A stretch of DNA of 64,000 bases from Nitrosomonas nitrosa (GTDB lineage Bacteria > Pseudomonadota > Gammaproteobacteria > Burkholderiales > Nitrosomonadaceae). The first letter of the stretch is position 1, and each line of letters begins with the position of its first letter. Position numbers and translations under genes: made by a program. Below are positions 27,727 to 36,632 of this stretch, piece after piece. The notes below the pieces were generated by a model that made no database searches, was not told the origin of the DNA, and saw nothing but the letters and a program-made list of their open reading frames with translations. The stretch is taken from the NCBI RefSeq assembly GCF_003051105.1, contig NZ_QAOO01000011.1:1-64000 (forward strand). Reading direction: 5' to 3'.

Positions 27727-28854
27727 TTATCCTCTTGGCTGGCAGGCCAAAACTGGCCGCCCCTTGGGTGCTTCAATATTTGTGGGCGCTTCGATTTCAT
27801 GAGCTAATGCATCCAGCATGTCGATGCATTGATCGATCTCCTCGGCACGATGCCGTGCCGTGAGCAAAAAACTTAAACGGGCTGCTCTATTATGGCGTGG
27901 CCGGGTTAATACGGTTTGCACACCCCACTGCGCAAGACGTTGATGCAGCCGTATCGCAGCTTTTTCCGTGATGCCGCACAAGGTCTGCACGGGAAACCAA
28001 CCGCCCGTGGAAGACCATCCAATGCCCGCCAATCCACTGCGGAATTGCCCCACTCGCTGTGCCAGCCTTTGTCTCAGCAGATTACCCTGAAGTCGGTTGA
28101 CGGCCAACGCATGAATGGCGGCCTGGATGACAGCCACCGAAGGTGGACTGCTATGGACGCGCGTGTCGCTCGCGGCCGTAAAGCGCTTGAGCAAACGGTC
28201 ACTCCCAGTCAGCACTGCTACCGGCACTCCCAATCCTTTGGCCAGTGAAGAACCCACCAGAATGTCCGGGCCGGTATGCCCACTCCAGCGCAAAATACCT
28301 CCCCCACCAAGACCATAGGGGCGATGCAATGCGGGGGCTTCTCCCAAGACACCGAGTGCCTGCGTGTCGTCCAGCACTAGGAGACCGTCGAAACGCCTGA
28401 CGATGTCCAGATAGTCACCGATAGGCGCTGCCGTACCACAGGCGGGACAGAAGCCATTGGCGACGACCACTGGATATTTCCTGTTACGCGCCTGTCGCGT
28501 AATTTTGGTCAAAAGCGCATTGGCGTCGTGGTGGCGAAAGGGGTGAATAGCTACCCCTCTTGCACTTAAACGCACCATGCCCCAGCGAGCAATCGCATAA
28601 GTACCCTCATCCAGATACAACGTCACAGGTTGTCGGCACAGCATCCCGAACAAATCCCAGAACAGATGCAAGGTAGAAGGCATCAGCACGCCTCGCTCGC
28701 ACCCTTGCAATCGTGCCAGTTTCTGAGCGACTTCCGCAGCGCCAGGCGGCTCGGCTAGTGCAGCCGGCATACCCAAGGTGAGCTGCTGCCAAGGCTGCAG
28801 CAGCCGGCTTGGGTGATGCAATCCAAGGTAGAGTGCCGAGGTGAAGTCGATCAT
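27727..28854 (-). CDS. Alpha-oxoamine synthase-like PLP enzyme (fold type I)
   Basis: The protein has 375 residues. It resembles 8-amino-7-oxononanoate synthase/KBL-type enzymes: FDGLLVLDDTQALGVLGE carries the PLP-pyridine Asp and the DD/His-loop equivalent, and the probable Schiff-base Lys is in GSSLAKGLGVP (~230). LYLGLHHPSRLL replaces the usual YLGL start. The family condenses an amino acid with an acyl-CoA and releases CO2. Lack of any other biotin genes and its position inside the sigma-54 operon argue against a biotin role. It may make a small lipid or modify a partner. The substrate is unknown. Confidence 0.8.
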   Translation of the reverse strand: MIDFTSALYLGLHHPSRLLQPWQQLTLGMPAALAEPPGAAEVAQKLARLQGCERGVLMPSTLHLFWDLFGMLCRQPVTLYLDEGTYAIARWGMVRLSARGVAIHPFRHHDANALLTKITRQARNRKYPVVVANGFCPACGTAAPIGDYLDIVRRFDGLLVLDDTQALGVLGEAPALHRPYGLGGGGILRWSGHTGPDILVGSSLAKGLGVPVAVLTGSDRLLKRFTAASDTRVHSSPPSVAVIQAAIHALAVNRLQGNLLRQRLAQRVGQFRSGLAGIGWSSTGGWFPVQTLCGITEKAAIRLHQRLAQWGVQTVLTRPRHNRAARLSFLLTARHRAEEIDQCIDMLDALAHEIEAPTNIEAPKGRPVLACQPRG

Positions 28855-28865
28855 GACGGCGCATC

Positions 28866-30989
28866 TCAGCTTGCCCGTTGTTGGCTCGCCAGCCGCTTCT
28901 GCAACAACACCGATGGCAAGGTGGAATCCACGCGTGCATTCACTGTTGGATCAGCCGATAGATCCACGCCCGTTGCAGCACGGTAAGCATGGATATAGCC
29001 TTGCACCTGGGGTCGGAAGAACCGTGCCCAATTGAGTGCCTTCACCGGTTCGAATTCATCGCTCCAGTGGCCCCAGCGGATGGAAAGCAGCAGCTGCTCG
29101 CCGAACATGCCCAGGTTGCGGAAGTGCAGCACGCTGGTGTCGGTCCATCCCTGTAGTTTCTTCATGGCATCGACACGATCCATCCACGGCTCGGGGTAAG
29201 CCACCATGATGCGGGTTGGCAGCAATTCCCGGAATTCGGGGCGTGCGAGTAGCCACTGCTGCATCAGCATTTCGATGCGAGCAGTCGATGGCAAATCACC
29301 GAACTGGTTGTGCGCACCCTGGGAAAGAATCAAATGCACTTCCTTGAGGGCATTGAGCACCGGGAAGGCATCCGCCTTGACCGTGGTATCGTCATCCTGC
29401 TTATAAAAGACGGTGCACAAGCGCAACAAGTGGTGGAAGGCTTCCAGGAATTTCGAACGTGTGTCCACCGGGCGAAAATCCTGCACGGCTTTGCCCTCTA
29501 GCCGCAAACCGTAATGATGATCGTATTCGTAGTTGCGGCGACTGATGGTCAGCCGATGTTGCTCATCCTGAATGTAGCTCCAGAGCAAATTGTTGAGTGG
29601 GCGCAGAGGATCCATTTCTAAGTTGGCGAGCGGATCCTGCATGGACGAGCGTATATTCTGAAAACGTCGAGACAGCGCATTCATCGTTTGCACCAGCATG
29701 CCCTCTTCGTGCCAGTAAGACCAAATCAGCTCCAAAAAGCAAGGGTTGGCGAGTTTTTCTTGCAATAAACCGAAGCAATTATCCAATTCCCTGCCGGGTA
29801 CGGCGTCTTCAAATGTGCCTGATTTAATCGGGATATCAGGGAGCTTCCGTCTGATAATGGCCAGGTAGGGTAATACATCGCCATTGCCATCGACGCCAAC
29901 CAGGTAATCGTTGTTGAAGGCGTTGCGTAGCCCGTTCTGTGGAATCGGTAGGTCTCGTCTATCGAGATAGGCGTTATCGCTATCCGTGTCGAACGGTTGC
30001 AATTCATCCTGAAGAACGCCGCAATTCACCATTACGAACGCTTCAGTTGCCGCTTTTACGACGCGATAGGTATCGGAATCAGTAAAGGACAGGAAACGTC
30101 TGCTGATAAGCTTTCGATATTCGCTATCCTTGAGAGGGAAACGATTGGCTTCAAAACCCGGCGCAGGCAGCTTGCCGCCACAGAAAATCCAGTCCATGAA
30201 ACTGAGGTACTTGTTAAACGAAAGCGCGTCCGTACTATTGCGGATCGCTGTCCAGAACGCAGTGTCCTCCGTGAAAGAAGTCTCGGTACGCGTCATGGTG
30301 GTGATCGTTTTGATTTCTCCGGAAATGGCCTGCCTGGGTGGATCCTCGGAGTTAACCGTACCTGGAACATCCATTTCCATCGCGGGGCCACTCGCTTCGC
30401 CATCAGCGGGCAATCCTGTTACTGACAGCAGTATTCTGTTGATACCCGCCTCGGTGGGAGTAAACAGTATTTCCCGGTTATCGGCATCCACCAGCGTCAA
30501 AGTGGCCTTGCCGTCGGGAGCACGCCAGCGCAGCTTGCTGATGCGGTTCTTCATGACATTCTCATCGCCAATATCCGCGATCAGGTGCAGAGGGCTGCCT
30601 ACTGTTGTTTGATTGCAATCAATCAATGTGCAGTCAGCCAGTGCCTTCTTCGGATTGATCTTCACATTGATGGGATCCTCGAAACACACGGATGAGGTGC
30701 ATCCGCATTCCACTACCACAGTTTTCGGATCAAGATCGTTGAAAGATTTGCAGGAGAGGGTGTAAGTCCCTGCTGGAACGCCGGTAAAGACGCAGCATCC
30801 ATTCTTGTCGGTGTATGCAGATTGGAATAGCTCTCTTGCTTGTGCAGATTTTTTAGCCGCGCCGGGTTTTTCCATGGCGTAGCCTTTTTCTATGGTAACA
30901 AGCGCCCCGCGGATCGGTCTTTTATCTTCACAATTGCCCGTTACCTGAACTGTAATGGTGCCGGCTGATGAATCTTCTATGGTTTTCAT
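28866..30989 (-). CDS. Large protein with a carboxypeptidase-regulatory-like N-terminal domain
   Basis: The protein has 707 residues. Residues ~10-95 form a Cys-containing prealbumin-like/CarboxypepD_reg-like domain (GALVTIEKGY...GCCVFTGVPAGTYTLSC). Residues ~115-225 may be an Ig-like fold (LHLIADIGDE, ILFTPTEAGINRILLSVTG). The remaining ~470 residues are mostly helical with no family I recognise. The start overlaps the upstream stop by ATGA and has an AGGAG site, so it is co-translated with the HExxH protein. No signal peptide or membrane helix is apparent. A scaffold or cell-surface-like architecture is an inference. Confidence 0.75.
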   Translation of the reverse strand: MKTIEDSSAGTITVQVTGNCEDKRPIRGALVTIEKGYAMEKPGAAKKSAQARELFQSAYTDKNGCCVFTGVPAGTYTLSCKSFNDLDPKTVVVECGCTSSVCFEDPINVKINPKKALADCTLIDCNQTTVGSPLHLIADIGDENVMKNRISKLRWRAPDGKATLTLVDADNREILFTPTEAGINRILLSVTGLPADGEASGPAMEMDVPGTVNSEDPPRQAISGEIKTITTMTRTETSFTEDTAFWTAIRNSTDALSFNKYLSFMDWIFCGGKLPAPGFEANRFPLKDSEYRKLISRRFLSFTDSDTYRVVKAATEAFVMVNCGVLQDELQPFDTDSDNAYLDRRDLPIPQNGLRNAFNNDYLVGVDGNGDVLPYLAIIRRKLPDIPIKSGTFEDAVPGRELDNCFGLLQEKLANPCFLELIWSYWHEEGMLVQTMNALSRRFQNIRSSMQDPLANLEMDPLRPLNNLLWSYIQDEQHRLTISRRNYEYDHHYGLRLEGKAVQDFRPVDTRSKFLEAFHHLLRLCTVFYKQDDDTTVKADAFPVLNALKEVHLILSQGAHNQFGDLPSTARIEMLMQQWLLARPEFRELLPTRIMVAYPEPWMDRVDAMKKLQGWTDTSVLHFRNLGMFGEQLLLSIRWGHWSDEFEPVKALNWARFFRPQVQGYIHAYRAATGVDLSADPTVNARVDSTLPSVLLQKRLASQQRAS

Positions 30990-32347
30990 GTCATTCTCCT
31001 GAGTGAATAATTAATAAAACGGTTTTGCTGAAACTGAGCCGTTACCGGTAATTGGCGAGGGCCGGATCGCATCGAGCAGTCAGCGGCTGTTTGCAAGGTG
31101 CTGCTGAGTGCCCAGTGGGTCAGCAATTTACCCAGAATGGTGCTTTCCTGTTCCGGGCTCAGGCGACTGTCAGCACGCGCCTGGCCGATCACGGCAAAGA
31201 CCAAGGTAGGGGGGGCGCGGTACATTTTCGACGGATCTTGTTGCCAGAGCCTGAAGAGCGCTTGCAAATGATGGGGTTGACGGTTCCATACCTGTAAGGC
31301 TTCAGCCAAACTGCGGCCCCGCAGGCATTTTGGCCGGTGGTTGATCAATAGTGCGACAAAGCCAGGTAACGTTGCCTGTAAGGCGTCATAGTTCTGCCGT
31401 TGTGCAGCATTCAGCCCGCTTAGCGGGTAAAACGCCTCCCACAATCTGGCCAAGCGTTCCCATTGCGGGTGGGGATAGAGCGCCTCACCTATGGCGCAAC
31501 TCAGCTTGACGCGAATCCAAGGTGGAGGGTGCGGATCATCCCGATTCAAGTGAAACACGAAGGCGCGCGGCAAGCTGACAACCCCCATGAGGCCCAGGGT
31601 AGATGCGATGCCGATACGGGAAACCGACCAAAGGTCAGCCACGATTTCAGAAATCCACCGCTCCCATAACGACCAGACGGCACTGTGCGAGCCGCTACCG
31701 CGTTGCATACCCTGCAGAACGGGCCGCAGTGAATTCGCGAGATTGAGCAGGGCGGCAGCCTGATGACCGACCTCGTGAATCAGCGAAGAGGCGATGCCAC
31801 TGCCAATCATCCGTTCGCGCGGCACGCGTATCACCGCTACCGGATTTTCACCACCGCCTGGCAAACGTGTTCGTGCACGTCGGATAGCGGCTCCGGCGCC
31901 ACGATCGAGATAGCAGATGACAGGCGGCACCTCGTAATAATGACCGGGTAGTGCCAGAGCATCGGCAGAAACGACATCCAGTCCAGAAAGCCAAACGCCG
32001 GTTTCATGCTCGCTGCGTTGCGTCAACACATCGTTGAACAAATCAAACTGGGTCAGCACGGTATTGAACCTGAGCCGCAGAAGCGAAAACAGTCGCTGCG
32101 CTTGCGCTGGGCTGGCGCTTTGAGCGGATGGGCTATGCAACCAGCGGATATAGCGCTCAATCAATCTCCTGAGCTCCCGCCGGCCTTTTGTGAGATGCTG
32201 TTCAATACTGATTTGTGCTGCTGGTAAGATAGCCGCCGCCGGCACCATCGTTTCATGCAATGCGAAAGGCTTGATGCGTTTCAATCGGGTCATTAAGGCG
32301 CGAGCTTCCTGCTCGAGCATCCATGTGGCGTAGGAAACGGCGGCCAT
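30986..32347 (-). CDS. Putative zinc metallopeptidase-like protein (HEVGH)
   Basis: From the ATG at 32347 the protein has 453 residues, starting 5 bases after the preceding stop; the longer frame to 32431 overlaps the upstream gene. The motif SSLIHEVGHQAAAL at ~187-200 is a gluzincin-like HExxH, and a downstream SEIVADLW about 65 residues later could give a third ligand (Glu/Asp). Otherwise it is helical and not recognised. No signal peptide is seen. It could be a protease acting on the glycine-zipper proteins encoded just upstream, or a catalytically silent structural relative. Confidence 0.72.
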   Translation of the reverse strand: MAAVSYATWMLEQEARALMTRLKRIKPFALHETMVPAAAILPAAQISIEQHLTKGRRELRRLIERYIRWLHSPSAQSASPAQAQRLFSLLRLRFNTVLTQFDLFNDVLTQRSEHETGVWLSGLDVVSADALALPGHYYEVPPVICYLDRGAGAAIRRARTRLPGGGENPVAVIRVPRERMIGSGIASSLIHEVGHQAAALLNLANSLRPVLQGMQRGSGSHSAVWSLWERWISEIVADLWSVSRIGIASTLGLMGVVSLPRAFVFHLNRDDPHPPPWIRVKLSCAIGEALYPHPQWERLARLWEAFYPLSGLNAAQRQNYDALQATLPGFVALLINHRPKCLRGRSLAEALQVWNRQPHHLQALFRLWQQDPSKMYRAPPTLVFAVIGQARADSRLSPEQESTILGKLLTHWALSSTLQTAADCSMRSGPRQLPVTAQFQQNRFINYSLRRMT

Positions 32348-32352
32348 GATGG

Positions 32353-33039
32353 TCAAGCCCCAAACAAAATGATTTTGTTGCCGCGACGCAACCAACGTCC
32401 GCTTTTTGCACCGCGTCCACAAGTGGGGCAAGCTGTCCCCATCATGCCGCCAGGCGTGACGGTAGGGGCACTACTTGTCAGGCCTGGCGCAAGCTGACGG
32501 GCGGCAGCCAGTACGGCCGATTGCGCCACCGCTCTCGGATTGGCCGTCGGCGGTGCGGAGGCTGCGTTTTTAGCGGCCGTACCGGCAAATTGAACAAATC
32601 TTTTTGCGGCTTCGTATTCTTGGTCTTCCAGACTCAATCCTTCCAACTCCAAGCCAAAGATTCGGCCGGCAGTGGACGCAACCTGGCTGCCTAATTTGGC
32701 GCCGCTACTGCCCCCGAAATAGCCGCCTATGGCGCTGCCAACCATGGGGAAGGCTTTTTTGGCAGCGCCTTTCAACAGTCCGCCGAGTTGTTGACCTACC
32801 GGTGACTTGATAAACTGGCCCGCAGCGCGGCCAGCTCTTTTAATGAGGTTGCCCAAGAACTGATCCAGTTCAGCTTCGCTATTGATCTCCAATAGCTCGG
32901 CTGTGAGTTCCATGGCTTCTGCTTCATTAAAAACACCTGCTTCAGCACCCCATTCGGCTTCATCGTATTCGTATTGTTCGTGTTCATAGCTCTCCAACTC
33001 AGAGTCGGTTTCCAGAGTGGTGCGGTCGATATCGTGCAT
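32353..33039 (-). CDS. Glycine-zipper protein with EAELDQFLG and GRWLRRG motifs (paralogue 2)
   Basis: The protein has 228 residues. It has an acidic Glu/Tyr-rich N-terminus (ELESYEHEQYEYDEAEWG), the motif EAELDQFLG at 55-63, and a Gly-zipper hydrophobic stretch (~95-130, GSAIGGYFGGSSGAKLGS). A conserved helix AAKRFVQFAGTAAKNA follows. A CPTCG motif at ~204-208 is absent from its partner. It ends with GRWLRRGNKIILFGA at 214-228. Paralogue 1 upstream has exactly the same length with the C-terminal motif at the same position. GAGGAGG precedes the ATG. Zipper segments can insert into or pack within membranes; the role here is unknown. Confidence 0.82.
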   Translation of the reverse strand: MHDIDRTTLETDSELESYEHEQYEYDEAEWGAEAGVFNEAEAMELTAELLEINSEAELDQFLGNLIKRAGRAAGQFIKSPVGQQLGGLLKGAAKKAFPMVGSAIGGYFGGSSGAKLGSQVASTAGRIFGLELEGLSLEDQEYEAAKRFVQFAGTAAKNAASAPPTANPRAVAQSAVLAAARQLAPGLTSSAPTVTPGGMMGTACPTCGRGAKSGRWLRRGNKIILFGA

Positions 33040-33078
33040 GGTGTAATCCTCCTCGAAAAATATATGACTAGGTAGGGT

Positions 33079-33765
33079 TCAGGCATTGAGGATGATGATG
33101 TTGCGGCCTCGCCGAATCCATCGCCCACTACTCCGGCCCTTGCCCATCGATGCACTTGTACTTGTGCCAGCACCTAACAAGGCAGGCGCAAATTTTCGCG
33201 CGGCTTTAGCGGCGGCTGCTTGAGCTGCTCGTCGTGGATCGGTAGACGCAGGTGCTGAAACCGCATTTTTGACGGTATTTGCGGCAAACCGGACGAATTG
33301 CTTGCCGCCTTCGAATTCACGGTCTTCCTGGCTGAGCGCTTCTAGTTCAAGTCCCAGCGCCTTGCCTGCCGCTGAGGCAAGACCACTGCCAATCTTGGCG
33401 CCCAACGGGCCGCCGAAATAGGTGCCCAAGGCGCCACCTGCAATCGGTAAGGCTTTTTTGGCCACACCTTTGAGCACCCCGCCTACCGCCCGTCCGATGG
33501 GCGATTTCACCACCTTCTTGATGGCGCTCCCCGCCTTCTTGATCAATTTGCCTAGAAAGAGATCGAGTTCCTCTTCGTTGGTGACTTCCATGAGCTCGGC
33601 AGTCAACTCCATTACCTCGCTCTCGTTGAATACTTCGCCCCATTCGGCTTCTTCAAACTCGAATTGCTCGAATTGTTCATTCTCAAACTGTTCGCTCTCG
33701 TATTGTTCGCTCTCGAAGCTGCTCATTTCAGGATCGAATTCGAATGTGTTTTCGCTTTCATACAT
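33079..33765 (-). CDS. Glycine-zipper protein with EEELDLFLG and GRWIRRG motifs (paralogue 1)
   Basis: The protein has 228 residues from the ATG at 33765, with GGAGGA eight bases upstream; the TTG at 33780 overlaps that site and is rejected. The N-terminus is a repetitive acidic aromatic tract (ESEQYESEQFENEQFEQFEF). Then come EEELDLFLG (64-72), basic KKAGSAIKKVVKSP, a Gly-zipper (~107-135, GGALGTYFGGPLGAKIGSG), an Ala-rich helix and the terminal GRWIRRGRNIIILNA. It is the first gene after the sigma-54 promoter, so it may be the most highly expressed product. Self-assembly, membrane insertion or a processed secreted peptide are all possible. Confidence 0.82.
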   Translation of the reverse strand: MYESENTFEFDPEMSSFESEQYESEQFENEQFEQFEFEEAEWGEVFNESEVMELTAELMEVTNEEELDLFLGKLIKKAGSAIKKVVKSPIGRAVGGVLKGVAKKALPIAGGALGTYFGGPLGAKIGSGLASAAGKALGLELEALSQEDREFEGGKQFVRFAANTVKNAVSAPASTDPRRAAQAAAAKAARKFAPALLGAGTSTSASMGKGRSSGRWIRRGRNIIILNA

Positions 33766-33907
33766 GGCTGATTCCTCCAATTGTCAGGTTTGCCGTCACA
33801 GTCCGGCCGATGGCTGAATCACTCATCGGGACCGGTGCTTACGCGTTTTGGGTTTGCTCTCGTCAGGGCAACCCGCATAACTTTGGTTGCCTTCACAATA
33901 AATAGAA

Positions 33908-33922
33908 GCAAGTAGCGTGCCA
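33908..33922 (-). promoter_or_regulatory. Sigma-54 (-24/-12) promoter
   Basis: On the minus strand the sequence is TGGCAC-GCTAC-TTGC, an exact match to the core TGGCACG-N4-TTGC with the required GG-N10-GC spacing. Transcription would start near 33896, leaving a leader of about 130 bases before the first glycine-zipper gene. The only sigma-54 activator seen in the window converges on the other end of this operon. Confidence 0.88.
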
Positions 33923-34281
33923 GAAATAGTTGTAACTCGACTTTCCGGCTGGTAAGTTGATCAATTCATTGGAAATGTTGTGAAATAATCGATGAGTTAC
34001 TGGTCATGGCAGAAAAGTGGAAACCTATGCGTTGGCGAAGCAGGTTTCGCTCGATGCCATAAATAGGGTTTGCAAGACGAAAAATATTTCGGCAAAGTCG
34101 GATTGGGTCGATTAGATATGCAGCCGTTACGCGAGATGGCGTATGCTGTAGTTTGTTTTGGCAAAAATCCCCATTGGAGAAAGTGCGCGCACACACGCAG
34201 TGATGACCCGCACAGGGTTCGATCATAGGGATCGTTCAGAGCAAGCAACGTGTATTTACTTCATATTCAGGAAACGAAAAG
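33923..34281. other. Upstream region shared by the sigma-54 operon and ribE
   Basis: Activator binding sites for the leftward sigma-54 promoter are expected here, but no convincing inverted repeat was identified by eye. No FMN riboswitch core is seen before ribE. No ORF with a credible start was found. Confidence 0.4.
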
Positions 34282-34890
34282 ATGTTTACAGGTATTATCG
34301 AAGCCGTCGGAGAGATTAAGCAGATTACCCCGAAAGCCAATGCGCTCAGCCTGCATATTGCACCAGGCAAATTGGATATGAGCGATGTCAAGATCGGTGA
34401 CAGTATTGCGGTCAGCGGCGTTTGTTTGACGGTCACTTCACTGGCCGACAATAGGTTCACCGTCGATGTTTCTGACGAGACGTTACGCTGTACGCACGGC
34501 CTGAATAGCGTCCACAATCTCGTCAATCTGGAAAAAGCGATGCGGCTATCGGATCGCTTGGGAGGACATTTGGTAAGTGGCCACGTGGAGGGTGTCGGTG
34601 AAGTGATTCAATTCGAGCCGGTTGGCGAAAATATCCGTTTTGTGATCAAATCGCCTGCAGCACTGCTAAAATATATTACTGTGAAAGGATCGCTAACGGT
34701 CAACGGTGTCAGTCTGACGGTCAACCAGATCGATGGCGACCACTTGGAGATCAATCTCATCCCCCATACCTTAGCCGAAACGAATCTGAAACATCTCAAA
34801 CCGGGTGAGCGAGTCAACCTGGAATCGGATATGCTGGCACGTTATGTCGCGCGTCTGATGGATGTGGCTTCACCAACCCTAAGCAAGTAA
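34282..34890 (+). CDS. ribE: Riboflavin synthase, alpha subunit
   Basis: The protein has 202 residues with the two-barrel repeat of the family: MFTGIIEAVGEI at the start, and internal symmetry between SVCLTV-type (VSGVCLTVTS) and VNGVSLTVNQ segments. The dismutation of two 6,7-dimethyl-8-ribityllumazines gives riboflavin. It is followed after 7 bases by ribBX and then ribH, a standard riboflavin run. A ribD gene, often adjacent, is not in the window; the sigma-54 operon occupies the upstream side. Confidence 0.96.
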   Translation: MFTGIIEAVGEIKQITPKANALSLHIAPGKLDMSDVKIGDSIAVSGVCLTVTSLADNRFTVDVSDETLRCTHGLNSVHNLVNLEKAMRLSDRLGGHLVSGHVEGVGEVIQFEPVGENIRFVIKSPAALLKYITVKGSLTVNGVSLTVNQIDGDHLEINLIPHTLAETNLKHLKPGERVNLESDMLARYVARLMDVASPTLSK

Positions 34891-34897
34891 AAAAACT

Positions 34898-36013
34898 ATG
34901 ACAATTAGCTCCATCGAGGAAATCATCGCTGACTTCAAGACCGGAAAAATGGTCATTCTCATTGATGAAGAAGATCGTGAGAACGAAGGTGATTTGGTGC
35001 TGGCTGCGGATTTCGTCACAGCCGATGCCATCAACTTCATGGTCAAGTATGGCCGTGGCCTGGTATGTTTGACCCTGACCGAAGAGCGCTGTCATCAGCT
35101 CAAATTGCCGCTGATGGTCTCCGCCAATTATTCGTCGCATGGGACGAATTTCACCGTATCGATTGAAGCGGCGAGCGGTGTGACAACCGGTATATCCGCA
35201 GCAGATCGCGCCCGTACCATCCAAGCCGCAGTGAACAGCGATGCCAAACCCGAAGATATCGTCCAACCCGGCCATATTTTTCCGCTGAAAGCGCAGAAGG
35301 GGGGCGTATTGGTGCGCGCGGGGCATACCGAGGCAGGCTGTGACTTGGCGCAGATGGCAGGATTGACACCGGCTGCGGTGATTTGCGAAATCTTGAAAGA
35401 TGATGGCGAAATGGCGCGCTTGCCCGATCTCATCGAATTTGCGGCGCAACATCAACTCAAAATTGGCACCATTGCCGATCTCATCCATTACCGAAGTTTG
35501 ACGGAAAGCTTGGTCACGCGTGTGGCCGACCGTCCCATCCAAACCATTTATGGTGAATTCCGCCTGACGGCCTACCACGATAAAACCGCCAATACCACGC
35601 ATTTGGCGCTGGTGAAAGGCACGCTTCATCCCGAGAATGAAGTGCTCGTGCGCGTGCACGAACCGCTGTCCGTGATCGATGTGCTGGATATCGAAGACAA
35701 CACCCATTCTTGGAGCATCAATGACGCCATGCGGATCATTGCAGAAACGGGACAGGGTGTGATCGTATTGCTCCATCGCAAAGGCGATGCGGCCGTGCTA
35801 ACCGAACGTTTGTTGCAAATGAAAGCGCAACGTCCTGATTCCGCCAAGACCGATTTGCGTGATCATGGCATTGGTGCGCAGATCCTGAAAGATCTCGGGG
35901 TCGGTAAAATGCGGCTGCTGGCCACACCCCGCAAAATGCCCAGCATGACAGGATTTGGCCTGGAAGTGACCGGCTATCTTGAAACCCAGAATAAACCTAC
36001 CGCTTTGCGGTAG
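34898..36013 (+). CDS. ribB: 3,4-dihydroxy-2-butanone 4-phosphate synthase with a degenerate GTP cyclohydrolase II domain (RibBX)
   Basis: The protein has 371 residues. The N-terminal RibB domain (1-205) has the catalytic acidic loop [16 protein letters not shown] and [14 protein letters not shown]. The C-terminal ~165 residues align with RibA in layout, but the zinc-binding Cys cluster (normally around CLTGD...RCDC) is replaced by [18 protein letters not shown], so GTP cyclohydrolase activity is not expected. Such hybrids are known as RibBX, and a separate RibA should exist elsewhere in the genome. It sits between ribE and ribH. Confidence 0.93.
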   Translation: MTISSIEEIIADFKTGKMVILIDEEDRENEGDLVLAADFVTADAINFMVKYGRGLVCLTLTEERCHQLKLPLMVSANYSSHGTNFTVSIEAASGVTTGISAADRARTIQAAVNSDAKPEDIVQPGHIFPLKAQKGGVLVRAGHTEAGCDLAQMAGLTPAAVICEILKDDGEMARLPDLIEFAAQHQLKIGTIADLIHYRSLTESLVTRVADRPIQTIYGEFRLTAYHDKTANTTHLALVKGTLHPENEVLVRVHEPLSVIDVLDIEDNTHSWSINDAMRIIAETGQGVIVLLHRKGDAAVLTERLLQMKAQRPDSAKTDLRDHGIGAQILKDLGVGKMRLLATPRKMPSMTGFGLEVTGYLETQNKPTALR

Positions 36014-36074
36014 AATTGAAACTTTTTGTTGAATCTTTTTCCTTAAATTTTTTAGCACGCTTACTGGAGCCAGC

Positions 36075-36554
36075 ATGGCGTATTATGACAACATTCCCGA
36101 ACAAGAAACGAACCTCGATGGTGCCGAGCTTCATATTGGCATCGTGATGAGCCGCTTCAACGTTGAAGTGGGCGAAGGATTGCTCGGTGCCTGTACCGAA
36201 GAATTGGCAAAGCTCGGGGTGCAAGCTTCGAACATCCTGCTGATCACGGTACCGGGTGCGCTGGAAATTCCGTTGGCACTCCAGAAAATGGCCTTATCCG
36301 ATCAATTTGATGCGCTGATCGCATTGGGTGCCGTCATCCGTGGAGACACCTACCATTTTGAAGTGGTAGCGAACGAATCGGCCGGAGGGGTGGTTGCTGT
36401 TCAGCTCGATACCGGCATTCCGGTGGCAAATGGCATTCTCACGACGGACACCGATGATCAGGCTCTTGCCCGGATGACGCAAAAAGGTATCGATGCCGCG
36501 CGCGCTGCGGTTGAAATGGCGAATTTGCTGGCAAAGTTCGATGAATTGACATGA
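36075..36554 (+). CDS. ribH: 6,7-dimethyl-8-ribityllumazine synthase
   Basis: The protein has 159 residues, the usual size. Motifs include [14 protein letters not shown], the [11 protein letters not shown] loop, [14 protein letters not shown] with the catalytic His, and [14 protein letters not shown]. It condenses the ribityl-aminouracil with the butanone phosphate made by RibB and forms icosahedral or decameric shells. It is in the same direction as ribE-ribBX and nusB, consistent with the common ribH-nusB pairing. Confidence 0.97.
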   Translation: MAYYDNIPEQETNLDGAELHIGIVMSRFNVEVGEGLLGACTEELAKLGVQASNILLITVPGALEIPLALQKMALSDQFDALIALGAVIRGDTYHFEVVANESAGGVVAVQLDTGIPVANGILTTDTDDQALARMTQKGIDAARAAVEMANLLAKFDELT

Positions 36555-36632
36555 ATAACGTGACCGCATACCTCCATCCATTTGTGGGGCAGCACTCACC
36601 ACAGCTCGTTCGCATACTTTAAGCAACTTTCC

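Noticed and set aside
23590-33765. Extracellular contractile injection system
   Set aside because: PG-binding and metallopeptidase-like genes recall such clusters, but there are no sheath, tube, spike or baseplate genes.
33923-34281. FMN riboswitch before ribE
   Set aside because: I looked for the RFN core blocks and did not find them.
34814-35776. 320-codon minus-strand ORF opposite ribBX
   Set aside because: Shadow of a conserved riboflavin gene.
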